Translations under genes and position numbers: made by a program
Notes under the pieces: generated by a model
Database searches by the model: none
What the model saw: only the letters and a program-made list of their open reading frames with translations
Told to the model about the DNA's origin: nothing
In this document: piece by piece, positions 22,334-29,531 of the stretch
How positions within the stretch are numbered: position 1 is the first letter of the stretch
How the letters are laid out: every line of letters starts with the position of its first letter
From: a virus
Direction: 5' to 3' (one strand)
DNA: 29,970 bases
IMG/VR virus record: IMGVR_UViG_3300009181_000245
Coordinates: 1 to 29,970 of that record

Positions 22334-23084
22334 ATTTACGTGTTTATTAACACCAGGAAGATCGGGCTCTACGTTTTTATACACTGCATTTAATCAAATT
22401 CCAAATACTATTGCACATGAATCATACTATGTGTGTACTGATAATATCGAGCAGTGTTTTTCTTCTATTTACGGAAAATCGTTGGCAGAAAAAAACAGAT
22501 TCATAAAGTCTAAGATCGAATATATCGAAAACTTAGACTGTGAATACTATGTTGATACTGTATCTCTTATATGCCAAGATAATAACTTAGAGTTGTTTAT
22601 CGATAACGGTTATAAACCAAATGTCATTACGCTTCGCCGTGATCCAAGAGATGTTGCCTTAAGCTGGTATAGTTTTGGTTGGGATCCGACTAAGTCGCCT
22701 TTAACATCTGTCAATCCAAATGACAAAGATGCCATCAAAATCACATTACAGGATCCACATGATTATCAATATTGTTTATGGTATTGCTTTGAGATTGAAA
22801 GACTGTGTAGACAATATAAAACAAAACTTGAATCTTGGGGCGTCAAACATTATGAAACATCCTTGTCTCATATAATAGACAAAGACAAGTTTAATTTGAT
22901 GTTAGATTTTTTTGAAATGCCTAACATATCAGAGATATGTCAAGGTAAAATAAATGAACTGAATGAATTTAAGGTCAGATCATTAGAAAATCATCTAATT
23001 CCTGAGTTGCAACAGCAGTTTCTAGAAAACATTAGAGACAATAATGACATAGAGTTTTTTGATATGGATCAGTGGAACTATTAG
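22326..23084 (+). CDS. Sulfotransferase-family protein
   Basis: A 252-aa protein starting at GTG 22326, overlapping the methyltransferase stop by 8 bases. The N-terminus FTCLLTPGRSGSTFLYTAFNQIP carries the 5'-phosphosulfate loop (TPGRSGST, 9-16), and PNVITLRRDPRDVALSWYSFGW carries the 3'-phosphate-binding Arg and Ser (R104/R105, S113). Both are the defining PAPS-binding elements of sulfotransferases. The acceptor (glycan, tyrosine or small molecule) cannot be told. The C-terminus is acidic and helical. In a cassette with two glycosyltransferases it may sulfate a sugar. The gene converges tail-to-tail with the minus-strand operon, overlapping its last gene by 4 bases with no terminator between. 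Confidence 0.8.
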   Translation: MPKFTCLLTPGRSGSTFLYTAFNQIPNTIAHESYYVCTDNIEQCFSSIYGKSLAEKNRFIKSKIEYIENLDCEYYVDTVSLICQDNNLELFIDNGYKPNVITLRRDPRDVALSWYSFGWDPTKSPLTSVNPNDKDAIKITLQDPHDYQYCLWYCFEIERLCRQYKTKLESWGVKHYETSLSHIIDKDKFNLMLDFFEMPNISEICQGKINELNEFKVRSLENHLIPELQQQFLENIRDNNDIEFFDMDQWNY

Positions 23085-23665
23085 TCTCTATAAACAGGAA
23101 GTGGAAAACCATATTGTGCTACATTTCCTGGTGAAACATAATGTAAAAAGGCTTGTGTGATAGATTTTTGTTCTACCTTTGGTCGATAATGCCATCTTCC
23201 GTCAAATTCGGTTGTGCCATAAAACATAATAGCATCTCCTTCTTCCATAAAGACTTCTACAGGATTTGATCCGTGTTCGTCATCACAGAAACATAAAGAC
23301 GTTGGCTGATCGCCGTCTTTGTCAATTAGTATAGTAGCTGAGAATTCACAGACAGAACGATCTCGATGGATCTTGAGTTCAGAATCGGTATAATATTGCC
23401 TAAAAAATACATAAGAAGGAATCAATTCAGTATTAAAGATGTCTTGCACTTTATTCTTATATGCGAGCAGCATACTATCAGCAAAGATAGTAGGTTGATA
23501 GTGATCGACATTGCCAATGAGATAAGGATTTGCTTCTACAGTCTTAATATTCGAAGCCTGTGAAACATCCATAAAAGACTTACAAATCTGAATTACTTCT
23601 GCAGATAAAAAGTTCTTGATGAGAACATATCCATGTTTTTTAAGATGTTTTCTAGCGTTTTTCAT
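23081..23665 (-). CDS. 2OG-Fe(II) oxygenase (P4Hc-like)
   Basis: 194 aa from the ATG at 23665, which overlaps the upstream stop as TAATG; a start six codons earlier is possible. HGYVLIKNFLSAEVI opens like other 2OG oxygenases; SELKIHRDRSVCEFSATILID gives H100 and D102, and EEGDAIMFYGTTEFDGRWHYRP gives H159. The C-terminal strand KSITQAFLHYVSPG lacks the usual Arg that binds 2-oxoglutarate; a Lys may replace it, or 2OG binding may be altered. The order matches small phage and bacterial P4H-like dioxygenases. Substrate unknown. It is the distal gene of a three-gene minus-strand operon. Confidence 0.78.
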   Translation of the reverse strand: MKNARKHLKKHGYVLIKNFLSAEVIQICKSFMDVSQASNIKTVEANPYLIGNVDHYQPTIFADSMLLAYKNKVQDIFNTELIPSYVFFRQYYTDSELKIHRDRSVCEFSATILIDKDGDQPTSLCFCDDEHGSNPVEVFMEEGDAIMFYGTTEFDGRWHYRPKVEQKSITQAFLHYVSPGNVAQYGFPLPVYRD

Positions 23666-24426
23666 TATATGCCTTTCATCCACTTTGTTCCATGCTTCGA
23701 GCTGTACTTTGTTTCAGGATCGTATGCTGCAAAATCTTCGTAGCGAGGATCTCCTGGCTCAGCTCGCTTGCCGATGCTATACTCGCCGATATGATTGACG
23801 ATGTTATTTCCTTCTTCGGTCTTGAGCTTACATGTTTGCATGCCAAGTTGTTGCAACGATTTCGCGACGACATACTCACTTAAGTTCTTCTCGCCTACTG
23901 ATTCGGTATGAGGAAGATCTACTATGGCACGCGGAAAAACACTTGCCAAACTCCAAAAATATGCTTCAGAAAGTTCTCCTCGATATTTTCCGAGTGTAAT
24001 GTCTGTTTCATAAGCCTGAGTTTCCTCTTCAAAATCATACCATTTTTGTCTTGTCAAACATACTTGAGAAACGTTACGATAATCATGTAAGATCTGAGTC
24101 ATGTCGAGCATTCGAATCGGACAGTTGAACGTCACATCATCTTCTGATAGATACACGTAGTCATAATCTCGTTCTCTCAGCAGTTCGAAGGTTCGATTCC
24201 ATACGTATGGCAAACCCATATTCTGTTGATGTAAGAAGATCTCGGTAAAACCAAAACTTTTGGCTAACTCGAACATCGTACCATCGTGGCGACCTTTTGG
24301 CATATCATCGATAAAGATGCCTTCGACTTCACAACCTTCAAAGTCTAACATATCACGCTGAGATTTGAGTGTAGGAATTAAATACTCGAGTCGATTCGTC
24401 GACCATATTACTTTACAAACTTTCAT
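23665..24426 (-). CDS. GT2-like glycosyltransferase
   Basis: A 253-aa protein. It begins MKVCKVIWSTNRLEYLIPTLKSQ, a GT-A type opening, then EGIFIDDMPKGR (nucleotide-binding Asp pair near 40-41), QNMGLPYVWNRTFELL, and YDYVYLSEDDVTF with an EDD metal site at 95-97. This is the pattern of a small GT2-class nucleotide-sugar transferase. Acceptor and sugar are unknown. It overlaps the upstream DUF6445-like gene by 4 bases and the downstream oxygenase by 1, so an oxygenase-glycosyltransferase-oxygenase order is coupled in translation. Confidence 0.75.
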   Translation of the reverse strand: MKVCKVIWSTNRLEYLIPTLKSQRDMLDFEGCEVEGIFIDDMPKGRHDGTMFELAKSFGFTEIFLHQQNMGLPYVWNRTFELLRERDYDYVYLSEDDVTFNCPIRMLDMTQILHDYRNVSQVCLTRQKWYDFEEETQAYETDITLGKYRGELSEAYFWSLASVFPRAIVDLPHTESVGEKNLSEYVVAKSLQQLGMQTCKLKTEEGNNIVNHIGEYSIGKRAEPGDPRYEDFAAYDPETKYSSKHGTKWMKGI

Positions 24427-24974
24427 CTCACTTGCTCCGTGTCAAAAAAGAATGTCTGAAAAAGACGTCCATCATATAAATCTTTCCCAAAGTAATCTAA
24501 GCTAGCATGGAAAAGGTCACCGCTATAAAGAATCAATCGATTGTATTTGTTGCCTACAACATCGATTCGATCCCACTTGGTATAGTCATATGCTTCGTGC
24601 TCGTTTGTTGGAGCCCGATATTCGCCTGTTTCTTTGTGCCGATACATGGCAGTGCCAGCGGTATATGGAGCATCTGGTGACAAGTAGCATACACCAGCCC
24701 ACATGCTTGTATGATCGCAATGAATCCACGTTCGATCTAAAGCGGTAGCGTATTGAAAGGCACCAGTATAACCGGAATCTTCGTGCCAATTGGAAATCTT
24801 TCCGACTGGATTCATCCAATGCTGAATGCAATCTTTGACATCTTGTGTCAAGAATGAAGGTGTTCGTTTTCCTGGATAGTTACCTATGACGCCAAAGTCT
24901 TGAGTTAAAGCAAAGGCTCTGACCGCGTCTGGATTGATATAGAAGTTATCAATAATCATCAAGTCTAAATTCAT
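24423..24974 (-). CDS. DUF6445-like 2OG-fold protein
   Basis: A 183-aa protein. It starts MNLDLMIIDNFYINPDAVRAFAL, then TWIHCDHTSMWAGVCYLSPDAPYTAGTAMYRHKETG, and ends NRLILYSGDLFHASLDYFGKDLYDGRLFQTFFFD. I recognise this as the DUF6445 layout. H85xD87, H156 and R170 are spaced like the Fe(II) and 2OG ligands of the oxygenase superfamily, so enzymatic activity is likely. Its gene lies 31 bases after the minus-strand late box, so it should be the first gene of the minus-strand operon. Confidence 0.75.
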   Translation of the reverse strand: MNLDLMIIDNFYINPDAVRAFALTQDFGVIGNYPGKRTPSFLTQDVKDCIQHWMNPVGKISNWHEDSGYTGAFQYATALDRTWIHCDHTSMWAGVCYLSPDAPYTAGTAMYRHKETGEYRAPTNEHEAYDYTKWDRIDVVGNKYNRLILYSGDLFHASLDYFGKDLYDGRLFQTFFFDTEQVR

Positions 24975-25005
24975 AATATTTCAAGTCCTCATGCTATACT
25001 AGTTG

Positions 25006-25013
25006 TATTTATA
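25006..25013 (-). promoter_or_regulatory. T4-type late promoter, minus strand
   Basis: TATTTATA on the plus strand is an exact TATAAATA on the minus strand, 31 bases before the DUF6445-like start. It is separated by only 5 bases (CGTCT) from the plus-strand late box at 25019-25026, so the two -10 elements point away from each other as an inverted repeat. Confidence 0.8.
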
Positions 25014-25018
25014 CGTCT

Positions 25019-25026
25019 TATAAATA
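25019..25026 (+). promoter_or_regulatory. T4-type late promoter for the neck/terminase operon
   Basis: An exact TATAAATA lies 33 bases before the gp13 ATG, in the 85-bp gap 24975-25059. Late transcription from here would cover gp13-gp17. An AAAGAGG ribosome-binding site is at 25047-25053. Confidence 0.85.
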
Positions 25027-25059
25027 GCTAGACACATAAATATAATAAAGAGGTATTCG

Positions 25060-25803
25060 ATGGCAACTCCTACTACAAAAGCGACATTTAAAGAGTATTG
25101 CCTTCGGAAGCTCGGCAAACCAGTCATTGAGATTAACGTCGACGATGATCAGGTAGATGATCGCATCGATGAAGCAATTCGTTACTGGTATGACTATCAC
25201 TTCGATGGTTCAGAGAGAATATACTATAAGCATGCTATCACGTCAACTGACGTAACAAACAAGTATATCACTCTTCCAGAGAATATCATTGGTGCTGTCA
25301 GCATCTTCTCGATGGGTGATCCTTCGATTCGCTCTGACGACCTCTTTAATATTCGCTATCAGATCGCACTGAATGATATTTATACTTTGACAAACGTATC
25401 TCTTGTTCCATACTACATGGTCATGGAACATCTTGCACTCATGACTGAGCTTCTTGTTGGTAAACAACCTATTCGTTATTCTCGTCACAAAGATCGTCTT
25501 TATGTTGATATGGATTGGAATACAGTTGCTGTCGGTGAATTCTTACTCGTCGAAGCTTACGAAGTTGTAGATCCAGAAACATGGACAGATGCTTATAACG
25601 ATCGTTGGCTTCAAAACTATGCTACGACTTTGATTAAAGAACAATGGGGTTCGAATCTTACAAAGTTTACTGGAATGTCCTTACCGGGTGGAGTACAGTT
25701 TAACGGAGAGAAAATCTACAATGACGCGGTCGACGCAAGAACTAAGATGGAACAAGAAATGATTTCATCTTATTCCCTTCCGGTTCTCGATATGATAGGT
25801 TAA
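25060..25803 (+). CDS. 13: Neck protein gp13 homologue
   Basis: A 247-aa protein. The opening ATFKEYCLRKLGKPVIEINVDDDQVDDRIDEAIRYWYDYHFDG and the later VGEFLLVEAYEVVDPETWTDAYNDRWLQNYATTLIKEQWGSNLTKF are the recognisable core of T4 gp13, which with gp14 closes the head-tail connector after DNA packaging. It is shorter than T4 gp13 (309 aa), as usual in marine relatives. It is the first gene after the plus-strand late promoter, and gp14 follows after 4 bases. Confidence 0.9.
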   Translation: MATPTTKATFKEYCLRKLGKPVIEINVDDDQVDDRIDEAIRYWYDYHFDGSERIYYKHAITSTDVTNKYITLPENIIGAVSIFSMGDPSIRSDDLFNIRYQIALNDIYTLTNVSLVPYYMVMEHLALMTELLVGKQPIRYSRHKDRLYVDMDWNTVAVGEFLLVEAYEVVDPETWTDAYNDRWLQNYATTLIKEQWGSNLTKFTGMSLPGGVQFNGEKIYNDAVDARTKMEQEMISSYSLPVLDMIG

Positions 25804-25807
25804 CCCT

Positions 25808-26536
25808 ATGACAACCAATTTCTATTTTAACAACTTTACAAATAGTCAAGAGCAGATCTTAATCGAGGATCTGGTTCTTGAGTCTATTCAAATATATGGT
25901 CATGATGTATTCTATTGTCCTCGTACACTCGTAGCCAAAGATGAAATCTACGAAGAAGATGCAGTATCAGAATACAACAGTAATTACTTAATTGACATGT
26001 ATATTCGTAGCTATGAAAGTTACGAAGGCGACGGGCAATTCTTGTCGAAGTTTGGTCTTGAAATCAGAGATCAAGTCACATTTACTGTCTCTGTTCGTAA
26101 CTTTATGAATGAGATCGGAAACGTTGAGATGATCGATCGTCCTCAAGAAGGCGATCTGATTTATCTTGCAATGGCAGATCGTTTAATGTATGTGAAGTAT
26201 GTGAACAAAACTCCTGTCTTTTATCAGATGGGCGCTATCCAGATGTATGATCTTGTTTGTGAGATGTTCGAGTATGGTAGCGAGAAGTTGAATACAGGTA
26301 TTACAGCTATCGATAGCATTGAGAAAAACTCCAGTCTAAGTCTCGATGCCTTTGGAATCTTGACGAATGACAATTTACTTCTGATTACTCAAGAAGGAAA
26401 TCCAATCATACAAGGTAGCTATGATTTTGGCACACAAGCCGGAGATGCATTCGAAGATAATATCGAGTTTGAAACAGACGGGGACACTATCCTTGACTGG
26501 ACGCAGATAGATCCGTTTAGTGAAGGACAAGTATAA
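25808..26536 (+). CDS. 14: Neck protein gp14 homologue
   Basis: A 242-aa protein (T4 gp14 is 256). N-terminal NFYFNNFTNSQEQILIEDLVLESIQIYGHDVFYCPRTLVAKDEIYEED and central DQVTFTVSVRNF...RPQEGDLIYLAM...LMYVKYVNKTPVFYQMGAIQMYDLVCEMFEYGSEKL are the gp14 pattern found across T4-like phages. With gp13 it forms the neck to which the tail docks. It overlaps gp15 by one base (TAATG). Confidence 0.9.
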   Translation: MTTNFYFNNFTNSQEQILIEDLVLESIQIYGHDVFYCPRTLVAKDEIYEEDAVSEYNSNYLIDMYIRSYESYEGDGQFLSKFGLEIRDQVTFTVSVRNFMNEIGNVEMIDRPQEGDLIYLAMADRLMYVKYVNKTPVFYQMGAIQMYDLVCEMFEYGSEKLNTGITAIDSIEKNSSLSLDAFGILTNDNLLLITQEGNPIIQGSYDFGTQAGDAFEDNIEFETDGDTILDWTQIDPFSEGQV

Positions 26537-27366
26537 TGTTTGGAAGAACATGGAATCATGACAGTTTAAGAAAATACATCATTGTATTTGGTACTGTCTT
26601 CAACGATATCTATATCAATCGACTTAGCTCGACTGGAGAAGTACTTCAGACTCTGAAAGTCCCTTTAACGTACGGTCCAAAAGACAAAATACTTTCGAGA
26701 CTCGAACAAAGCCCGAGACTCGATAATCAAGTTGGTATTATTCTTCCTCGTATTTCTTTTGAAATGACGACTTTAGAATATGATCCTACTCGTAAGTTAA
26801 ACACTCTGAATAAGCTGACGAAGCAATCTGCAACCGCGGGCACCGATGACGAAGTCAAGTATCAATATCAACCTGTTCCATATGATATGCAGTTCGAAAT
26901 GAACATCTTAGTGAAGAATGCCGAAGATGGCACGCGTATCGTAGAGCAGATCGTACCTTACTTTACACCAGCTTTTACCGTAAGCGTGAATGTTGTACCA
27001 GAAGTCGATAGCGCGCGAGATATTCCTATTGTTCTAAATAGTATCTCTTCTCAAGATCAATATGAAGGCAACTTCGAACAAAGAAGAGCTTTAATATGGA
27101 CACTTAGCTTTACATTGAAAGGTTGGTTGTACGGACCATCGAAGAAATCAAAACTAATTAAACACGCTGAAACTGTATTTAGATTTCCAGAAGATGTCGC
27201 GACCGGAAATACTAATAGCACAGCGAATACGATAGTAGTGACTTCACGTCCTGGACTCACCGCGAACGGAGAACCTACTACCAACACTGCTTTAAGTATT
27301 TCGTATGAAGATATTATAAGTACAGATGACTATGCCATTATTAATACAATTACTGAGAATATCTAA
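26536..27366 (+). CDS. 15: Tail terminator / sheath stabiliser gp15 homologue
   Basis: A 276-aa protein (T4 gp15 is 272). Recognisable elements are MFGRTWNHDSLRKYIIVFGTVFNDIYINR, VPLTYGPKDKILSRLEQSP, LPRISFEMTTLEYDPTRKLNTLNK and YDMQFEMNILVKNAEDGTRIVEQIVPYFTP. In T4 gp15 forms the ring that ends the tail tube and sheath and binds the neck. Position between gp14 and gp16 agrees. One-base overlaps with both neighbours indicate a tightly coupled operon. Confidence 0.9.
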   Translation: MFGRTWNHDSLRKYIIVFGTVFNDIYINRLSSTGEVLQTLKVPLTYGPKDKILSRLEQSPRLDNQVGIILPRISFEMTTLEYDPTRKLNTLNKLTKQSATAGTDDEVKYQYQPVPYDMQFEMNILVKNAEDGTRIVEQIVPYFTPAFTVSVNVVPEVDSARDIPIVLNSISSQDQYEGNFEQRRALIWTLSFTLKGWLYGPSKKSKLIKHAETVFRFPEDVATGNTNSTANTIVVTSRPGLTANGEPTTNTALSISYEDIISTDDYAIINTITENI

Positions 27367-27755
27367 TGAGCAATGAACTTGATAAATTTTTAAACATCGC
27401 CGCCGGCGATAACTTACCAGCTGTGATCGAAAAAAAGATGAGTACTCAAGTCTCGGCTGACTTTGAATTTGCTCGCGAGAATATGATGGAAGTCATTAAT
27501 AAAGGGCAAGAAGCTCTCTTCGATCTAATGGATGTGGCAAAACAAAGTCAACATCCAAGAGCATATGAAGTACTTGCTGGAATGATGAACACTATGGTCG
27601 GAGCGAGTAAAGATCTTTTGGATTTACAAGTCAAAAAGAAAAAATTGATGGAAGATGATCCTTCTGCTTCTCCACAACAAGTCACAAACAATCTTTTTGT
27701 TGGTTCGACTGCAGAGTTACAAAAATATCTAAAGCAGCATAAAGATGGCGAGTGA
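27366..27755 (+). CDS. 16: Small terminase subunit gp16 homologue
   Basis: A 129-aa protein (T4 gp16 is 164), mostly helical: FEFARENMMEVINKGQEALFDLMDVAKQSQHPRAYEVLAGMMNTMVGASKDLLDLQVKKKKL, the oligomerising core of T4-type small terminases. It is followed by QQVTNNLFVGSTAELQKYL, a C-terminal element also known in this group. It regulates gp17 during genome packaging. It overlaps the gp17 gene by 11 bases. Confidence 0.88.
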   Translation: MSNELDKFLNIAAGDNLPAVIEKKMSTQVSADFEFARENMMEVINKGQEALFDLMDVAKQSQHPRAYEVLAGMMNTMVGASKDLLDLQVKKKKLMEDDPSASPQQVTNNLFVGSTAELQKYLKQHKDGE

Positions 27756-29418
27756 AAATTACTTAGGTAATCCTCGATTAAAAAGAGCTGACACAAAGGT
27801 CGAGTATACTCCAGAGCAAGTTGCCGAGTATATTAAGTGCTCTGAGGATCCGATCTACTTCATCTTAACTTACTGTAAGATTGTCAATATTGACAAGGGT
27901 TTGATCATGTTCCCGCTCTGGGAATTCCAGAAGGAAATGATCCTTGCATTCGAAGAGAATCGATTTGTCATCTGTAAGATGCCTCGTCAGGTTGGTAAGA
28001 CGACGACTGTTGCCGCTTATTTGCTTTGGAAGATCGTATTTAACGAAGAATACTCGATCGCTATTCTGGCTAACAAAGATAGACAGGCAAGAGAAATCCT
28101 TGGTCGTATTCAGTTGATGTTCGAGCATCTTCCGAAGTGGCTTCAGATGGGTGTGACTGAGTGGAATAAGGGTAACATTAAGCTCGAGAACGGATCTGAA
28201 ATCCTTGCCTCAGCTACTTCGTCTTCTGCGATTCGTGGTACTTCACAGAACATGGTTTACCTCGACGAGTTTGCCTTCGTTCCGACCAATATTCAAGACG
28301 AATTCTTTGCTTCGGTCTATCCTACCATTTCATCTGGTCAAAGTTCGAAGGTTCTGATTACTTCGACACCGAACGGCATGAACATGTTCTATCGTATCTG
28401 GACCGAGTCAGAAGAAGGCCGTAATGCTTATGCTCGTGTCGATGTTCACTGGTCACAGATTCCAGGCCGTGACGAAGCATGGAGAGAACAGACGATCAGC
28501 AATACGTCTGAAGATCAGTTCAGACAAGAATACGAGTGCGAGTTCCTTGGTTCTTCGAATACTTTGATTCATCCTACCAAGCTTCGTAATATGGTCTATA
28601 AACAACCGATTGCTCAGGCAGACGGTGGACTCAAGATCTATGAAGAGCCAGAACCAGATACCATTTATGCTATCGTGGTTGATACTGCTCGAGGAGCCGG
28701 AGCAGATTATTCTGCTTTTATTGTCGTCAACGTATCGACGATGCCATATCGTCAAGTCGCAGCATTTCGAAACAATCTAATATCTCCATTAATATATCCA
28801 AATATTATCTACGGTGCCGCAGTCAAATATAATGATGCTCTCGTTCTCGTCGAAACAAATGATATTGGTCAGCAAGTCGCGGACATCTTACACTATGATC
28901 TTGAATATGATGGAGTTCTGGTGACTGCGAATAATGGTAGAACAGGACAAAGTTTATCAGGTGGTTTTGCTACCACTACACACTATGGAGTCAAAACATC
29001 AAAGCAAGTCAAGAGAATTGGTTGTGCCACATTGAAAACTCTTGTTGAGGGTGACAAGTTTTTAATTTATGATTATGATACTATCTATGAGTTGAGTCGT
29101 TTTTCACTCAAGAACACTCTGAAAGGAAATCAGTCTTACGAAGCAGAAGACGGCAATGATGACATGGCCATGTGTTGTGTTCTCTTTGCCTGGTTGACTA
29201 CACAACCGTATCTGAAAGAGATTACAAATATCGATATTCGTATGCAAATTTACGAGCAGAACGAAAAGATGCTTGAGCAACAGATGCTACCATTCGGTCT
29301 CATGAGTACAGGTGATGATGCTCATGACGAAGAAGTCAATGAGTCGTTATTTGACGGCGGACCAAGAGATGATTTTTGGGTAGCGCAAAAGCGTGGTTTT
29401 TTCGAAGGAAACTTTTAG
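27745..29418 (+). CDS. 17: Large terminase subunit gp17 homologue
   Basis: A 557-aa protein (T4 gp17 is 610). ATPase motifs are visible: Walker A-like CKMPRQVGKTTTVAAY (78-92), Walker B VYLDEFAFV with D174/E175, and a motif III-like LITSTPNGMNMFY. The RNase H-type nuclease has D312 in VVDTARGAGADYSAF, E369 in VLVETNDIGQQVADIL and D471/D472 in DDMAMCCV. The enzyme pumps and cuts concatemeric DNA into the prohead. Gene order and motifs make this a firm call; the shorter length suggests a reduced N-terminus compared with T4. Confidence 0.95.
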   Translation: MASENYLGNPRLKRADTKVEYTPEQVAEYIKCSEDPIYFILTYCKIVNIDKGLIMFPLWEFQKEMILAFEENRFVICKMPRQVGKTTTVAAYLLWKIVFNEEYSIAILANKDRQAREILGRIQLMFEHLPKWLQMGVTEWNKGNIKLENGSEILASATSSSAIRGTSQNMVYLDEFAFVPTNIQDEFFASVYPTISSGQSSKVLITSTPNGMNMFYRIWTESEEGRNAYARVDVHWSQIPGRDEAWREQTISNTSEDQFRQEYECEFLGSSNTLIHPTKLRNMVYKQPIAQADGGLKIYEEPEPDTIYAIVVDTARGAGADYSAFIVVNVSTMPYRQVAAFRNNLISPLIYPNIIYGAAVKYNDALVLVETNDIGQQVADILHYDLEYDGVLVTANNGRTGQSLSGGFATTTHYGVKTSKQVKRIGCATLKTLVEGDKFLIYDYDTIYELSRFSLKNTLKGNQSYEAEDGNDDMAMCCVLFAWLTTQPYLKEITNIDIRMQIYEQNEKMLEQQMLPFGLMSTGDDAHDEEVNESLFDGGPRDDFWVAQKRGFFEGNF

Positions 29419-29421
29419 TAT

Positions 29422-29445
29422 CAAATTAAATATACGATTAATTTG
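29422..29445 (+). other. A+T-rich inverted repeat after gp17
   Basis: CAAATTAA (29422-29429) and TTAATTTG (29438-29445) are exact reverse complements around an 8-nt loop, 4 bases after the gp17 stop. It lies directly beside the GGGT/ACCC hairpin below. It may help transcription to end or be a weak structural element. Confidence 0.45.
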
Positions 29446-29474
29446 GGTTTTATGAACAAATACCCTAATTTTTT
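29445..29474 (+). terminator. Possible intrinsic terminator after gp17
   Basis: GGGTTTT pairs with AAATACCC (one bulged T) around a short ATGAAC loop and is followed by TAATTTTTT. The stem is short and A+T-rich, so strength is uncertain. It would separate the packaging operon from the gp18 transcript that starts at the box just downstream. No other comparable stem plus T-run was found between operons. Confidence 0.35.
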
Positions 29475-29479
29475 GAAGT

Positions 29480-29487
29480 TATAAATA
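29480..29487 (+). promoter_or_regulatory. T4-type late promoter for tail sheath
   Basis: An exact TATAAATA lies 45 bases before the gp18 ATG, within the 113-bp gap 29419-29531. A strong AAAGGGAG ribosome-binding site (29518-29525) precedes the ATG, consistent with heavy late expression of a sheath protein. Confidence 0.85.
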
Positions 29488-29531
29488 AAGTAAATGCAAC
29501 TTACATGACTAACCTTTAAAGGGAGATAACA

